Counted from the first letter of the stretch, positions 1-8,967 are shown. The stretch: DNA of 64,000 nucleotides from Streptomyces sp. CC228A (GCF_021390935.1 NZ_JAJPUI010000007.1:372001-436000), one strand, 5' to 3'. Notes: generated by a model not told the origin, from the letters alone. Program-made: numbers and translations.

Positions 1-1
1 G

Positions 2-337
2 GGGCCCACGCATGGCGACTTCCAACTGCGCAATCTGCGCTGGGACGAGGCCAGCGGAAGCCTTTACGTCATCGACTTCGAGCGCAGCGAAGACGGCCCG
101 GCCGTACGGGACTTCGTGCGCCTGTCCGACGCCTGGGCGGGCCGGCCGGACCTTTACGAGGCCGTGATGGACGGCTACGGCCGCCCGTTCACCCCGGCCG
201 AGGGGGAACACCTGGCCGTCCTGGACGCCCTGGACGCCCTCTCCGGCATCCAGTACGGCGCCGCCCACGGCGATCCGGAGCTCGTCGAACGCGGCCACCG
301 CACCCTGGCGCGCCTCCGCGCCACAAGCCACCCGTGA
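2..337 (+). CDS. phosphotransferase, C-terminal part (cut by window edge)
   Basis: Reading from base 2 gives an open frame ending in TGA at 335-337. Its beginning shows the kinase-fold motif THGDFQLRN, followed by VIDFE. These are the catalytic HGD-x4-N loop and the metal-binding DFE of the aminoglycoside/choline phosphotransferase family (APH, Pfam family known for ATP-dependent phosphorylation of small hydroxylated molecules). The N-terminal lobe lies outside the window. The stop overlaps the GTG of the next gene in a GTGA, which suggests translational coupling and a shared operon. The substrate cannot be told from the sequence. It is a different subfamily from the broken phosphotransferase at 3423-4313, which has HADLHWAN instead. 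Confidence 0.8.
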   Translation, partial: GPTHGDFQLRNLRWDEASGSLYVIDFERSEDGPAVRDFVRLSDAWAGRPDLYEAVMDGYGRPFTPAEGEHLAVLDALDALSGIQYGAAHGDPELVERGHRTLARLRATSHP

Positions 338-2757
338 ACACCGACTTATCCACCGCACCCGACCAGTTGAGGAGCAGCACCGTGGGGTACACCGCTCGCG
401 AGGAGTGGCAGCAGCACTACGCCGACGGGAAGAACTTCCGGCAGCTCGGTGACGCCGAGCGGGCTGTGTTCGCCGAGCACACGCCCGTTCCCGAAGGCGG
501 CGGGCGGGCGCTCGACGTGGGATGCGGCACCGGCGAACTGGCCGCCTACCTCGCGTCTCTCGGCTACGCGGTGGACGCCGTCGACTTCGTCGGCAGCGCG
601 ATCGCCCGGGCCCGCGAGGAACACCCGGAAGTGGAGGGAGTGCGCTGGCTACAGCTGGACATCGAGAACGACGACCCGGCAGAGCTGCACCAGGAGGGAT
701 ATGACCTGATCAGCCTGCGCCTGATGTATCCCTTCCTGCGCGACCGCAGCCGCGTCCTGCACGCCCTCGGCGAGCGGCTGCGGCCCGGCGGCGCGCTCGT
801 GGTCATCACTCCGGTGGCCGAGCACACTCCCGAGGAGCGGCGTGACATCGCCCTCGACGAGGACGAGATCGGCCTGCTCACCGCCGGATGGAAGCAGGTC
901 GTACGGCTGGAAGCGGACGAGCTCGCCGTCCTTGTTCTGCGCGGCTCCTGCCACAGGGACACCGCTGCGGTCGAGAGGCGGCAACCACCCACTGGTCACG
1001 CCGTGACCGGAGCCCTCGCGATCGTCACCGACGCGGCTGGGCGGGCCCTACTCGGCCGCTCGCGTCGGGGCATGTGGGAGCTGCCCGGCGGCAAGACCTG
1101 CGGACCGGAGGACTTCGCCGCGGCGGCGGTCCGCGAACTCGGTGAGGAGACCGGCCTGACGGCTTTGGCCTCGGACGCGTATGTGGTCACGATGCTCGTC
1201 GACGACAGCCACGGCGTGCCCCGGCTCACGGCCGTTGTCCGTATCACCGCCTGGTCGGGAACCCCCAACAACCAAGAGCCGAAGTTGTTCGACCGGTGGG
1301 AGTGGCATGACCTGCACGCCCTGTCTTGCGTCGGCGATGTCTTCACCCCTGCCGCGCAGGCCCTGGACGCCATCTGGCCCGGGGTCATCCCCCACCTGCC
1401 GCCCGTCCACGCCTACCCTCTCGCCGTCGACCAGCCGCCCGTGCCCGGCGAGCCGGCCGAAGCCGCCCGGCTGCGCCAAGAGATGGCCGAGACGGTCATC
1501 GCCGGCGGCTGGGCCCCCTCCGAACAGGTTCAAGAGGCGCTGCGGACCGTGCCCCGACACCGCTTCGCCCCGGAAGCGAACCTCGCCACCGCGTACGACG
1601 GCGGCGACCGGGCCGTGATCACCCGGCGCGACGAGACCGGAGCGGCGATCAGCTCAGTGTCCGCGGCCTGGCTCCAGACCGACATGATCGAAAGCCTGCA
1701 CCTTCAACCGGGCGCGATCGTGTTCGAGGCGGGATCCGGCGGCTACAACGCCGAGCTGATCGCCCACGTCACCGCACCCGACGGTCGTGTGGTCACGGTC
1801 GACATCGACCCGTGGGTCGTGCGCCGCACCCACCGGTTCCTCACGGAGGCCGGCAGCGGACGCGTCACCGTGATCGAGGCCGACGCCGCCCTCGGCGCAC
1901 CGGCCCACCTCGTGCCCCGCGGCGGTTTCGACGGCAGCGTGATCACCTACAGCTGCTGGGACATCGCCCCGGCCTGGCGGGAGCAGTTGGCTCAGGGCGG
2001 ACGCCTCGTGCTGCCGCTGGAGATCGGCGGCTACACGCGGGCGGTCACCTTCGAGCGGCGCGGGCAGGTGCTGGAGGCCCGGCACTTCACGCACTGCGGA
2101 TTCGTCCGTGACCAGGGACAGCAGGCCCGCACCGTTCCGGTCGTCTCCCTTCTCGACGGCTCCCTGACACTCCGCTTTGAGCACGGCACCGCCGCCGAGA
2201 CGGCGGGCCTGGAGGAGGCGCTGCGCGGGCCGCGGCACGAGGTCGCCACGGGGGTGACCATGCGCGGCAGGTTCTACTTCGGCTCGCTCCAGCTCTACGC
2301 GGCCACCACCCTCAAGGGGTTCTGCCGCCTGGCCTCGCACGAGGAACCGGAGGCGGGAGTCACGCAGATCGCGAAGGGCAGCGACGCCCCGGCGATCGTG
2401 GGCGGCGCGTCGCTCGCCTACCTGCTCCACGTCAAGACGCGGCACGGCCAGAGCCCTAGCGAGTGGGAATCGGAGTGGGTGGTCCACGCCTTCGGCGAGC
2501 AGGGCCCCCAACTCGCCGAGCGGATCGCGGACATGGTGCGGGCCTGGGACCGTGACGTGCGCACCGAGGACGGCAACGGCGCCGACCCGGCCCTGACCGT
2601 CCACCCCGCCGGGACCCCCGACCATCTGCTGCCCGTCGGCGACGTCCTGGACAAGGAGTCCTCCCGGCTGGTGTTCCGGTGGCCGGGCCGGAACGGACAC
2701 CTCCCGGCCCCCGCGCGGCCCACCGACGCGATCGCCGCGACCACGGGACAGGCGTGA
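334..2757 (+). CDS. three-domain fusion: SAM methyltransferase, Nudix hydrolase, isoaspartyl-MT-like methyltransferase (FxLD-system type)
   Basis: This 807-residue protein has three recognisable parts. Residues about 45-200 form a class I SAM-dependent methyltransferase with motif I DVGCGTGE near residue 61. Residues about 220-350 are a Nudix domain with a complete GX5EX7REUXEEXGU box starting at GGK, about residue 252. Residues about 385 to the end resemble protein-L-isoaspartate O-methyltransferases of the FxLD-system kind, with a second SAM motif FEAGSGG near residue 464. Family knowledge: such methyltransferases accompany FxLD-class lanthipeptides, but I found no precursor peptide here, so the substrate is unknown. 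Start GTG overlaps the upstream stop; the TGA overlaps the GTG of the next gene. The domain joins could be a natural fusion. No frame break is visible across them. Confidence 0.75.
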   Translation: MNTDLSTAPDQLRSSTVGYTAREEWQQHYADGKNFRQLGDAERAVFAEHTPVPEGGGRALDVGCGTGELAAYLASLGYAVDAVDFVGSAIARAREEHPEVEGVRWLQLDIENDDPAELHQEGYDLISLRLMYPFLRDRSRVLHALGERLRPGGALVVITPVAEHTPEERRDIALDEDEIGLLTAGWKQVVRLEADELAVLVLRGSCHRDTAAVERRQPPTGHAVTGALAIVTDAAGRALLGRSRRGMWELPGGKTCGPEDFAAAAVRELGEETGLTALASDAYVVTMLVDDSHGVPRLTAVVRITAWSGTPNNQEPKLFDRWEWHDLHALSCVGDVFTPAAQALDAIWPGVIPHLPPVHAYPLAVDQPPVPGEPAEAARLRQEMAETVIAGGWAPSEQVQEALRTVPRHRFAPEANLATAYDGGDRAVITRRDETGAAISSVSAAWLQTDMIESLHLQPGAIVFEAGSGGYNAELIAHVTAPDGRVVTVDIDPWVVRRTHRFLTEAGSGRVTVIEADAALGAPAHLVPRGGFDGSVITYSCWDIAPAWREQLAQGGRLVLPLEIGGYTRAVTFERRGQVLEARHFTHCGFVRDQGQQARTVPVVSLLDGSLTLRFEHGTAAETAGLEEALRGPRHEVATGVTMRGRFYFGSLQLYAATTLKGFCRLASHEEPEAGVTQIAKGSDAPAIVGGASLAYLLHVKTRHGQSPSEWESEWVVHAFGEQGPQLAERIADMVRAWDRDVRTEDGNGADPALTVHPAGTPDHLLPVGDVLDKESSRLVFRWPGRNGHLPAPARPTDAIAATTGQA

Positions 2758-3340
2758 TCATCTGGTTGAACGGTACGTTCGGCGGCGGGAAGACCACCCT
2801 CGCCGCCGGGCTGCGCCGCGCTCTGCCGGGCGCTGTGGTCGCTGGCCCGGAGGCCGTCGGCGACCTGCTGCGCAGCACGCTCGCCGACCACGCCCTGCGC
2901 CCCCGGGACTACCAGGATCTTCCGCTGCGGCGGCAGCTGACCGGCGCCTTCGTCGCCGGCCTTGTCCGGCACACGGGCGGCCCCGTCATCGCGCCGATGA
3001 CGGTCCTCAACCCCGGATACGCCGAGAGCTCTTCACCCCGCTTCGAGAGGCCGGCGGTTTCCACCACCTCGTCGTGCACACCGCCCCGGCGGCACTCCAG
3101 GAGCGGATCACGGCCGGCTGGGAGCTCCCCGGTGACGCCGCGCGCAGCGAAGCCGTACGTGCCTACCGCCGTCGGCGCGTCCCCCACTACCAGCAGGCCG
3201 CCACCGACTGGCTGCACGCCGACGGCCACGTCATCGACACCAGCGCTCTCACACCCGAGCGCACCGTTCAAGCGGCCTTGACCCAGCTGCACCTCACGGC
3301 CCCCGCACGGCCCCGACCAGCGGAGACACCAGAAACATGA
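2754..3340 (+). pseudogene. P-loop NTPase/kinase-like protein, frameshifted
   Basis: Starting at GTG 2754 (GTGA overlap with the fusion gene), the protein begins IIWLNGTFGGGKTT, a Walker A loop close to the N-terminus as in small nucleotide or antibiotic kinases of the AAA_33 type. The frame is lost after NPGYAE at about 3024-3028. The homologous continuation (ELFTPLREAGGFHHLVVH, then a helical C-terminus) runs in the +2 frame to the TGA at 3338-3340. Restoring one G in a GAGGAG context rejoins both halves into about 195 residues. So this is either a real one-base deletion or a sequencing error. Together the halves make a normal-length protein with no other damage, which favours a recent event or error. 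Function beyond ATP/GTP binding is unknown. Confidence 0.7.
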
Positions 3341-3422
3341 TCTTCACCATCCACGCCATCCCGGCCTGGGTCGGGGGCGACCGGCACCCCTGCGCGCCCC
3401 GTCCTCGCCGAGCGCGCGGAGC

Positions 3423-4313
3423 GTGGTCGTGAACACGGCCGCGGCCAGCCACTCGACCGGTTCTCCGTCCACGGCGGTGTTCGTGCCGCCGCGCGACCGC
3501 GGTGATCACGTCCGGATGCGTCGCGCCCACGCGGCCGCGGCCCGCGCGCTCAAGGTGACGGCCACCGGCCCGGACGTGTGGGGCTGGCAGGGCCGCACCC
3601 TGGGCCGTAAGGCCAGCCGGTGGTGGCTTCGCCTGGTGTGCGCGCCGCAGGACAAGCGAAACCTCCGCCTATGGGAGGGAACGGCCACGGCCCACCAGGC
3701 GCTGCCCACGGCTGTTCCAAGGCCGCGGCTCCATGACGTGCTCGAATGAGCCGCCCACGGCTACGCCTACCGCGCGGAGCTGTCCGAGTACGTGCCGCTG
3801 CCCGCCCTCCAGACCGGCGGCCCGGTGCTCACCGCGGACCTCGATCTGCCGTCCTCGTGGTGGGCCGACCTCCGCCTGGCTCTGGAGGCGACGTCGACCG
3901 TCGTGACCGACCGGCAGGCCGTACGGCAGCAGTGGGTCGACAAGAACCTCACCCGGTTCCTGGGCATCTCCGCGTTCCAGGTCAGCGTCTGGACTACAGG
4001 ACACGCCGATCTTCACTGGGCGAACCTCGCCGGCCCGCCGCTGGTCCTGCTCGACTGGGAAGGTTGGGGCCGGGTTCCCGTCGGTTTCGACGTCGGGCTC
4101 CTGCACGCCTACAGCCTCACCCGGCCGGCCACCGCCGCCAGGATCCGCCGCGAGTTCGCCCACGTCCTGGACACGGCCGCCGGCCGGACGGGGGAACTTG
4201 TCGCGCTCGCCCAGCTCCTCCAGGTCGCCGGTCGGGGCGGCCACCCGGACCTCGCTCCCCACCTCGTCCGCCACGCCGAGTGCCTCACTGGCACCCCCGT
4301 CCCCGTACCGTGA
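3423..4313 (+). pseudogene. aminoglycoside-phosphotransferase-like protein with internal stop
   Basis: One frame runs from GTG 3423 to TGA 4311-4313 but is interrupted by TGA at 3747-3749. The first part contains STAVFVPPRDRGDHVRMRR and a region rich in Trp. The second part has TTGHADLHWANL and VLLDWEGW, the catalytic and metal-binding motifs of the APH fold. The interrupted position reads LE-stop-AAHGYAYRAEL, so a Trp codon TGG mutated to TGA would explain it. Together the parts would give about 296 residues, normal for the family. Downstream translation from an internal start is possible but would lack the ATP-binding lobe. The PIG-L gene starts in the GTGA overlap at its end. A truncated paralogue of its first 40 residues sits at 8297. 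Confidence 0.7.
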
Positions 4314-5092
4314 CCGCCCCGGAGATCCCCGTGCTGCCCAGCCTGCTTGCCGTCTTCGCCCACCCAGACGACGAGTCCCTCCTCGCCGGGGGCGTCCTCG
4401 CCCAGCATCACGCCGCCGGGGCCCGCACGGCGGTCGTCACCGCCACCTGGGCCCCCGACAGCCGCAGGGCTCCGGAACTCGCCGACGCCCTGGCCGTTCT
4501 GGGCGCCGGCACCCCCCGCCTGCTCGGCTACAACGACGCCCGCGACCCCGAGGCCGCCCCCGGTCGGCCACGCCTCGTCGACGCTCCCCTCGACGAAGCA
4601 GTCGGCCGCCTCGTCGCCCACATCCGGGATTTCCGGCCCGACATCGTCATCGGACACGACGCCCTCGGCCAGCTCACCGGCCACCCCGACCACGTACGCG
4701 CCCACCAGATCACCCTGCTCGCCGTCGAAGCCGCCGGCCTTGCCCACATGCATCCCGACGCGGGCCCGCCCTGGCAGCCGGCCGCGCTGTACGCCGCCAC
4801 GCACCCCGAGTCCGGCGTCGGCCTGCTCCGCCCCCTGCTCGAAGGCGCGGGCAAGGCCGTCCTCGCGGTGCCGGACACGTACGTGACCACCAGCGTCGAC
4901 GTCACCCCCTGGGCCGACATCAAGTGGCGCGCAATCCTCGCGCACCGCGGCGAGGTCGCACGCGAACGGCCCCTGCCCGGCATCCTCGCCCGCCTCCCCG
5001 AGGGAGACCGCATCCAGATCATCCAGACCGAGTACTTCACCCGGCTCATCCCCGGCCCGATGAAGGGCGACCCGGTCCAGCTGGCCACCTGA
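4310..5092 (+). CDS. PIG-L family deacetylase
   Basis: This 260-residue protein carries the signature AHPDDE near residues 16-21, and a second metal-binding region GHPDHVRAH about 110 residues further on. Both are diagnostic for the zinc-dependent PIG-L/LmbE N-acetylglucosamine deacetylase family. In actinomycetes the family includes mycothiol enzymes (MshB, Mca) and antibiotic tailoring deacetylases, and sequence alone does not choose between them. The start is GTG 4310, overlapping the stop of the preceding phosphotransferase frame, so it probably belongs to the same transcript. Its neighbours (Nudix, phosphotransferase, methyltransferase) fit small-molecule or nucleotide-sugar processing, but this is inference. 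Confidence 0.85.
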   Translation: MTAPEIPVLPSLLAVFAHPDDESLLAGGVLAQHHAAGARTAVVTATWAPDSRRAPELADALAVLGAGTPRLLGYNDARDPEAAPGRPRLVDAPLDEAVGRLVAHIRDFRPDIVIGHDALGQLTGHPDHVRAHQITLLAVEAAGLAHMHPDAGPPWQPAALYAATHPESGVGLLRPLLEGAGKAVLAVPDTYVTTSVDVTPWADIKWRAILAHRGEVARERPLPGILARLPEGDRIQIIQTEYFTRLIPGPMKGDPVQLAT

Positions 5093-5145
5093 CAGCCCGC
5101 CCGCGCGCCCTTCACCACGAGCGAGCACCCACCGATCGGAGAGAG

Positions 5146-6240
5146 ATGACCACGACTTCCGCACCCGACGAACGTCCCAGCGTGGCGATGAAAGAGGAGG
5201 CGTACGGGGCGCTGCGCGCCTCGGCCGCCCTGTGGGCCGGAACCTCCGTGCTGATCACGGACAAGCGCGGGCAGGTCCTGCTCCAGCGCGTGACCTACCG
5301 CTCCACCCGTCTGCTGCCCGGCGGCGCCGTCGACAAGGGCGAGTCCCCCGCGCAGGGCGCCGCCCGCGAGCTGGAGGAGGAGCTCGGCATCACGGCGCCC
5401 GTCACCCGCGGGCTGGCCGTCGACGGGGTTTCCCCCGCCGGCCGCAGGACGCCCGCCGCCATGAAGTTCCCCGGCGAACTCCTGCACGTCTTCGACGGCG
5501 GCGTCTGGGACGAGGACCAGATCGCAGCGATCCGGCCCGCACCTGGCGAGATCGACGGCATCGAGTTCGTCGAGCCCGCCGAGCTTCCCGCTCTGATGTC
5601 TCCGGGCGACGCCCGGCGTGCCCGGTCCGCGCTCCGCGCCCGTATCAGCGGCGCCGGTCCCGTGTTTCTGGAGGACGGGCTCCCGATCGCCCCGACCGTC
5701 CTTGACAGGGTCGGAGTCCTGCGCACTGCCCGAGCCCACCACCATCTCCTCTTCCATCCCATCCCCGTCCCCAACGGCCTTACAGTCCGCCAGTCCTGGG
5801 TCTGGGCCTTCGCCCCAGACGGGCGGGTCCTGGTGCTCCTGGAGCCGGACACTGGCGCCGCCTGTCTGCCCGGCGGCACTCCGGAACCCGCGGACCGCGC
5901 AGACCCCGAGAACACGTTGCTCCGTGAAGCTCGCGAGGAGGCCGCCGCCGAGCTGGCCGGCACCCGGTACCTCGGGTACCTGTCCGACCCCGGCGAGCCC
6001 TGCGCGCGCGTCCGCTACGCCGCCGCCCTCGCGAGCCTCGGACCGGCCTCCGTCGATCCGGCCACCGGCCGCACCTACACCCGGATCCTGGCCACCCCGG
6101 AGCAGGCTCTGCAGTTCTTCGACTGGGGGCCATCCGCAGCCGAGCAACTCCAGGCAGCCCACCACGCCCGCTCCCTTCTCGGCATCCCCAAGGCCGCCCA
6201 CCAGCCCGTCACCGAACTCGCCGACCCCACCGCCTGGTAG
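5146..6240 (+). CDS. tandem Nudix hydrolase
   Basis: ATG 5146 is preceded by GGAGAG at normal spacing. The 364-residue protein contains two Nudix folds. The first, residues about 25-165, has a perfect Nudix box beginning GGAVDKGES and ending EEELGI. The second, residues about 215-345, has a degenerate box (GGTPEPADRADPENTLLRE, then AREEAAAEL). The final Gly of the second box is replaced and the first Glu spacing is altered, so it may bind substrate rather than hydrolyse it. Nudix enzymes cleave nucleoside diphosphates linked to another group; the actual substrate is not evident. It lies about 50 bases downstream of the PIG-L gene and in the same direction. Confidence 0.85.
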   Translation: MTTTSAPDERPSVAMKEEAYGALRASAALWAGTSVLITDKRGQVLLQRVTYRSTRLLPGGAVDKGESPAQGAARELEEELGITAPVTRGLAVDGVSPAGRRTPAAMKFPGELLHVFDGGVWDEDQIAAIRPAPGEIDGIEFVEPAELPALMSPGDARRARSALRARISGAGPVFLEDGLPIAPTVLDRVGVLRTARAHHHLLFHPIPVPNGLTVRQSWVWAFAPDGRVLVLLEPDTGAACLPGGTPEPADRADPENTLLREAREEAAAELAGTRYLGYLSDPGEPCARVRYAAALASLGPASVDPATGRTYTRILATPEQALQFFDWGPSAAEQLQAAHHARSLLGIPKAAHQPVTELADPTAW

Positions 6241-6282
6241 CTCAGCACCGCCCGAAGCGAAACAGCCGAATCGAGGAACCCC

Positions 6283-6468
6283 ATGCCCGACGCCGCGGCC
6301 TCGGCCGACCAGCCATCCGCGCACCGGCGCCCGCTCAGGAAGAGACGACCCCACCAGGGCACCGGTCCCGGCCCGAACGGCCGACACCACCGCCCCACAT
6401 GGCGAGGAGAAACACCCCGCGAGGCGCGCGGGTCCGTACGCAGCCGACGAATCAAGGAGTCCTGGTGA
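6283..6468 (+). CDS. possible small basic protein, 61 residues
   Basis: In the gap between the double Nudix gene and the dipeptidase gene there is an ATG with GAGGAA seven bases upstream. It opens a 61-codon frame whose TGA overlaps the GTG of the next gene. The peptide is rich in Arg, Pro and His (for example HRRPLRKRRPHQG), has no recognisable domain, and may be only a leader frame that couples translation to the dipeptidase. The ribosome-binding site and overlap are the only support. It could equally be a chance open frame in GC-rich DNA. Confidence 0.25.
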   Translation: MPDAAASADQPSAHRRPLRKRRPHQGTGPGPNGRHHRPTWRGETPREARGSVRSRRIKESW

Positions 6469-7136
6469 ACACGAACCCGCGGGATGCCGCCAGTCCCCTC
6501 ATCTTGATGAGCGACCCGCGCGTGGCCGCCGTCCCCGTCGCGGACTGCGGCGAGCCGCTCGTCGACGTCCGCAGGAACCTGTTAGTCGACGACCGCAGGG
6601 CCGACCCGGCAGGTGCCTTCGCTCAACTCCGTCAGGGAGTTCTCGACCGGCTCCTGTACGCCCAGGCTCTCCTGCCCGCCGACCTGCGCTTGCTCTACGT
6701 CGAGGGCTACCGCCCGCCTGACCTGCAACGGCGCTACTTCGAGGAGTACGCGGACGAGCTGCGTACGGCCAACCCTGCTTGGTCGCAAGATCAAGTGCAC
6801 GAGGCCGCAAGCCGGTACGTGTCTCCACCGGAGATCGCGCCGCACAGCGCCGGCGCCGCCGTCGACCTCACCCTCGTGGACGCCAACGGCACCGAGCTGG
6901 ACATGGGCACGCGCGTGAACGCGAGCCCTGAGGAAAGCAACGGTGCCTGTTACACGGGCGCGAGCTCAATCAGTCCCCAGGCCCGTACGAACCGAATGGC
7001 GCTGGTCAACGTGCTCTCCGCCGCCGGGCTCGTGAATTACGCGACCGAGTGGTGGCACTGGAGCCATGGCGACCGGTACTGGGCGCTGATGACGAAGCAA
7101 CCAGTCGCCCTGTACGGACCGCGCGACCTGCCCTGA
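6465..7136 (+). CDS. D-alanyl-D-alanine dipeptidase (VanX/DdpX-like, M15D)
   Basis: GTG 6465 follows a good AAGGAG. The 223-residue protein has the zinc ligands of M15 peptidases: H-SAGAAVD near residue 127 (SxHxxGxAxD type) and EWWHW near residue 203, with the Arg-rich GYRPPDLQRRY segment that contacts the substrate carboxylate. Family knowledge: these enzymes hydrolyse D-Ala-D-Ala, either in vancomycin-type resistance or for dipeptide turnover. No vanH/vanA-like genes or VanRS pair are nearby, so a glycopeptide-resistance role is not supported here. No clear signal peptide is seen, so it is probably cytoplasmic. Confidence 0.85.
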   Translation: MNTNPRDAASPLILMSDPRVAAVPVADCGEPLVDVRRNLLVDDRRADPAGAFAQLRQGVLDRLLYAQALLPADLRLLYVEGYRPPDLQRRYFEEYADELRTANPAWSQDQVHEAASRYVSPPEIAPHSAGAAVDLTLVDANGTELDMGTRVNASPEESNGACYTGASSISPQARTNRMALVNVLSAAGLVNYATEWWHWSHGDRYWALMTKQPVALYGPRDLP

Positions 7137-7340
7137 TCAGGCCGAGCCGTGTGGGCTGGCACACCACCCCGCTACCGCAGACGGGACCGGAGCCGCCGCG
7201 CCCCATGCGGTTCGCCGACCTCGCCTTAGACCAGCTCGGGAACAGCCAGACTCGGGGAGCCCGCGCGTCACCTCGCGCCACCGCGTCCCGGCGCAGCCAC
7301 GCTGGCTCCCCTCAGCCCTTCCGTCTGAAAGTGATCCGCA

Positions 7341-8300
7341 ATGACATCCAGCACGACCACCACCCGGTTTCGGATGGGAACTCGGCCCAGCCCCATGGCC
7401 ATGGAGCAGACCGGCCGGGTCGAGACGGCCTTCCGAACCCTGTACCCGCACATCGACCTCGAGGTCCTCAGAATCACGTCTCAAGGGGACCAGCACCGAG
7501 GTCCGCTGGCCGAGATCGGCGGGAAGGGCGCATTCACCCGCCGGGCCGACGAGCATCTTCTCGACGGCCGGGTCGAAGCCACCATCGCCTGCGCGAAGGA
7601 CATCCCTGGCCCCCACGACCGGCCCTCCGGGATCACGATCGGAGCGGTCCTGCCCCGCGAGGACGTCCGCGACGTTCTCGTCCTGCCCGCCGGGCGGCCA
7701 CCCACCACCCTGGACGCACTGCCGCCCGGTACCCGCGTGGGCACGAGCGCACCCCGCCGAGCCGCACTCCTCAAGGCCCTCCACCCGCATCTGGTCCCCG
7801 TACCGATCCGCGGGAACGCCGACACCCGGGTAAACGCGCTCGACGCCGGGGCCTTGGGGGCGGATGCGATGATCGCCGCCCTTGCCGGGCTTCGGCGCCT
7901 CGGCCTCGCGGACCGCGCCTCGCAGATCCTGGACCCCACGGTATGGCTGCCCGCTGCCGGCGCCGGGATCGTCGTCATCGAGCACCGCGCCGACGATCAC
8001 ACCACCAGCCAGCTCCTCGCCCCGCTCAACCACGGCCCCACCCGCGTCCTCGTGGACGCAGAACGTGCCACCCTCGCCACCCTGCGGGGCGGCTGCCTCA
8101 CCGCCGCCTCCGTTCACGCCACCTTCGACGAGGAAGCCGAGTGCGTCACCGTGCACGCCGTCGTCCTCGACCCAGTCGGCGGTGCGCCCCTTCGCACCGT
8201 CACGTGCGGCCCTGCCTCCGCCCCCACCGCTGTCGGACGCCGGGCGGGAGAGCAGCTCCTGGACGCCGGCGCCGCCCGACTCCTGGGAGTACGGCCATGA
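7341..8300 (+). CDS. hemC: porphobilinogen deaminase (hydroxymethylbilane synthase) paralogue
   Basis: The 319-residue protein matches HemC throughout. GTRPSPMAM (substrate-binding Arg and Ser loop) is at residue 13, and GGKGAFTRRADEHLLDGR follows at about 60. ACAKDIPG keeps the catalytic Asp after Lys (KD of the VHSMKDVP loop). APRRAALL, IRGNADTRVNAL and PAAGAGIVVIEH also match. The dipyrromethane cofactor Cys is in LRGGCLTAASV near residue 252. All key residues are present, but many conserved positions are substituted, so this looks like a divergent second copy rather than the housekeeping enzyme. Streptomyces usually keeps the main hemC with hemA, hemB and hemD; none of these is nearby. 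Its stop overlaps the ATG of the degenerate gene at 8297. Confidence 0.75.
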   Translation: MTSSTTTTRFRMGTRPSPMAMEQTGRVETAFRTLYPHIDLEVLRITSQGDQHRGPLAEIGGKGAFTRRADEHLLDGRVEATIACAKDIPGPHDRPSGITIGAVLPREDVRDVLVLPAGRPPTTLDALPPGTRVGTSAPRRAALLKALHPHLVPVPIRGNADTRVNALDAGALGADAMIAALAGLRRLGLADRASQILDPTVWLPAAGAGIVVIEHRADDHTTSQLLAPLNHGPTRVLVDAERATLATLRGGCLTAASVHATFDEEAECVTVHAVVLDPVGGAPLRTVTCGPASAPTAVGRRAGEQLLDAGAARLLGVRP

Positions 8301-8575
8301 GCGGCGCGACACGGTCGAGGAGCAGCCAGGCCGCGGGGCGCACGGCGGTGTTTGTTCCGCCGAGCGACCGTGACGACCGGGTGCGGATGCGGAGGGCACA
8401 TGCGGCTGCGGCCCCGAAGTTGGACCTACCCCTCGGTGGCTCCTGCCGGTCATCAGCGAGCCGCACCTGGCCCGGGGACGGCGGAGCGGCGCCCCGCTGT
8501 GCAGGGCGAGGCACCGCGCGTACGGGCCGACGGCGACCCGCTGACCAGAGGACCTGGGGTCAGGATTCCGTGTAA
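8297..8575 (+). pseudogene. 5' remnant of an aminoglycoside-phosphotransferase-like gene
   Basis: ATG 8297 overlaps the hemC stop (ATGA). The first 40 or so codons read RTAVFVPPSDRDDRVRMRRAHAAAA, nearly the same as STAVFVPPRDRGDHVRMRRAHAAAA in the broken phosphotransferase at 3423. After about 8420 the similarity disappears and the rest is Arg/Gly-rich nonsense, ending in TAA at 8573-8575 inside the convergent thioesterase gene. The kinase core motifs are absent. This is the eroded front end of a second copy of that family, probably left by a deletion. Confidence 0.65.
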
Positions 8576-8967
8576 CGAGCGAGAAACTCCAGCTCGGCTT
8601 CGGAGATGCGCCGCGGTCGGCCGGTGTCCAGGTCGTACGCGGCCATCTTCGTCACGGCTTCCGCGTACGTGCGCTCGGCGTCCCGGATGGCGTATCCGAG
8701 TTCGAGCCGAGCCCCACGGCAGCTGATGACCCAGACCTGCACGTCGACCGGCTCCTCGCGGTACGTCAGCGGGGCGCGGTAGTCGACGACGGACTGGCTG
8801 ACCACGAAGGCTCGCTGGCGCCGTCCGGCTTCGTCCGCCGGCAGCATGTCCTGGAACATGCGCGTACGCGCCTCCTCCAGGTAGGTGAGGAACAGCGAGT
8901 TGTTGACGTGCCCGTAAGAGTCCGCGTCCGCCCAACGCAGCGGCAGCGGATAGGTGTAGGTGTTCAC
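8560..8967 (-). CDS. acyl-CoA thioesterase, 4HBT/YbgC-FadM type
   Basis: The 135-residue hotdog-fold protein has the active-site stretch RWADADSYGHVNNS at residues 11-24, where Asp is the usual catalytic residue, followed by FLTYLEEAR of the central hotdog helix. Length and motif order match single-domain 4-hydroxybenzoyl-CoA thioesterase-like enzymes that hydrolyse acyl-CoA. It is transcribed toward the phosphotransferase remnant, with a 16-base convergent overlap. Its natural acyl substrate cannot be predicted. Confidence 0.85.
   Translation of the reverse strand: MNTYTYPLPLRWADADSYGHVNNSLFLTYLEEARTRMFQDMLPADEAGRRQRAFVVSQSVVDYRAPLTYREEPVDVQVWVISCRGARLELGYAIRDAERTYAEAVTKMAAYDLDTGRPRRISEAELEFLARYTES

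Noticed and set aside
6465..7136. Glycopeptide resistance locus suggested by the VanX-like gene
   Set aside because: No vanH, vanA or VanRS-type genes are nearby; only the dipeptidase is present.
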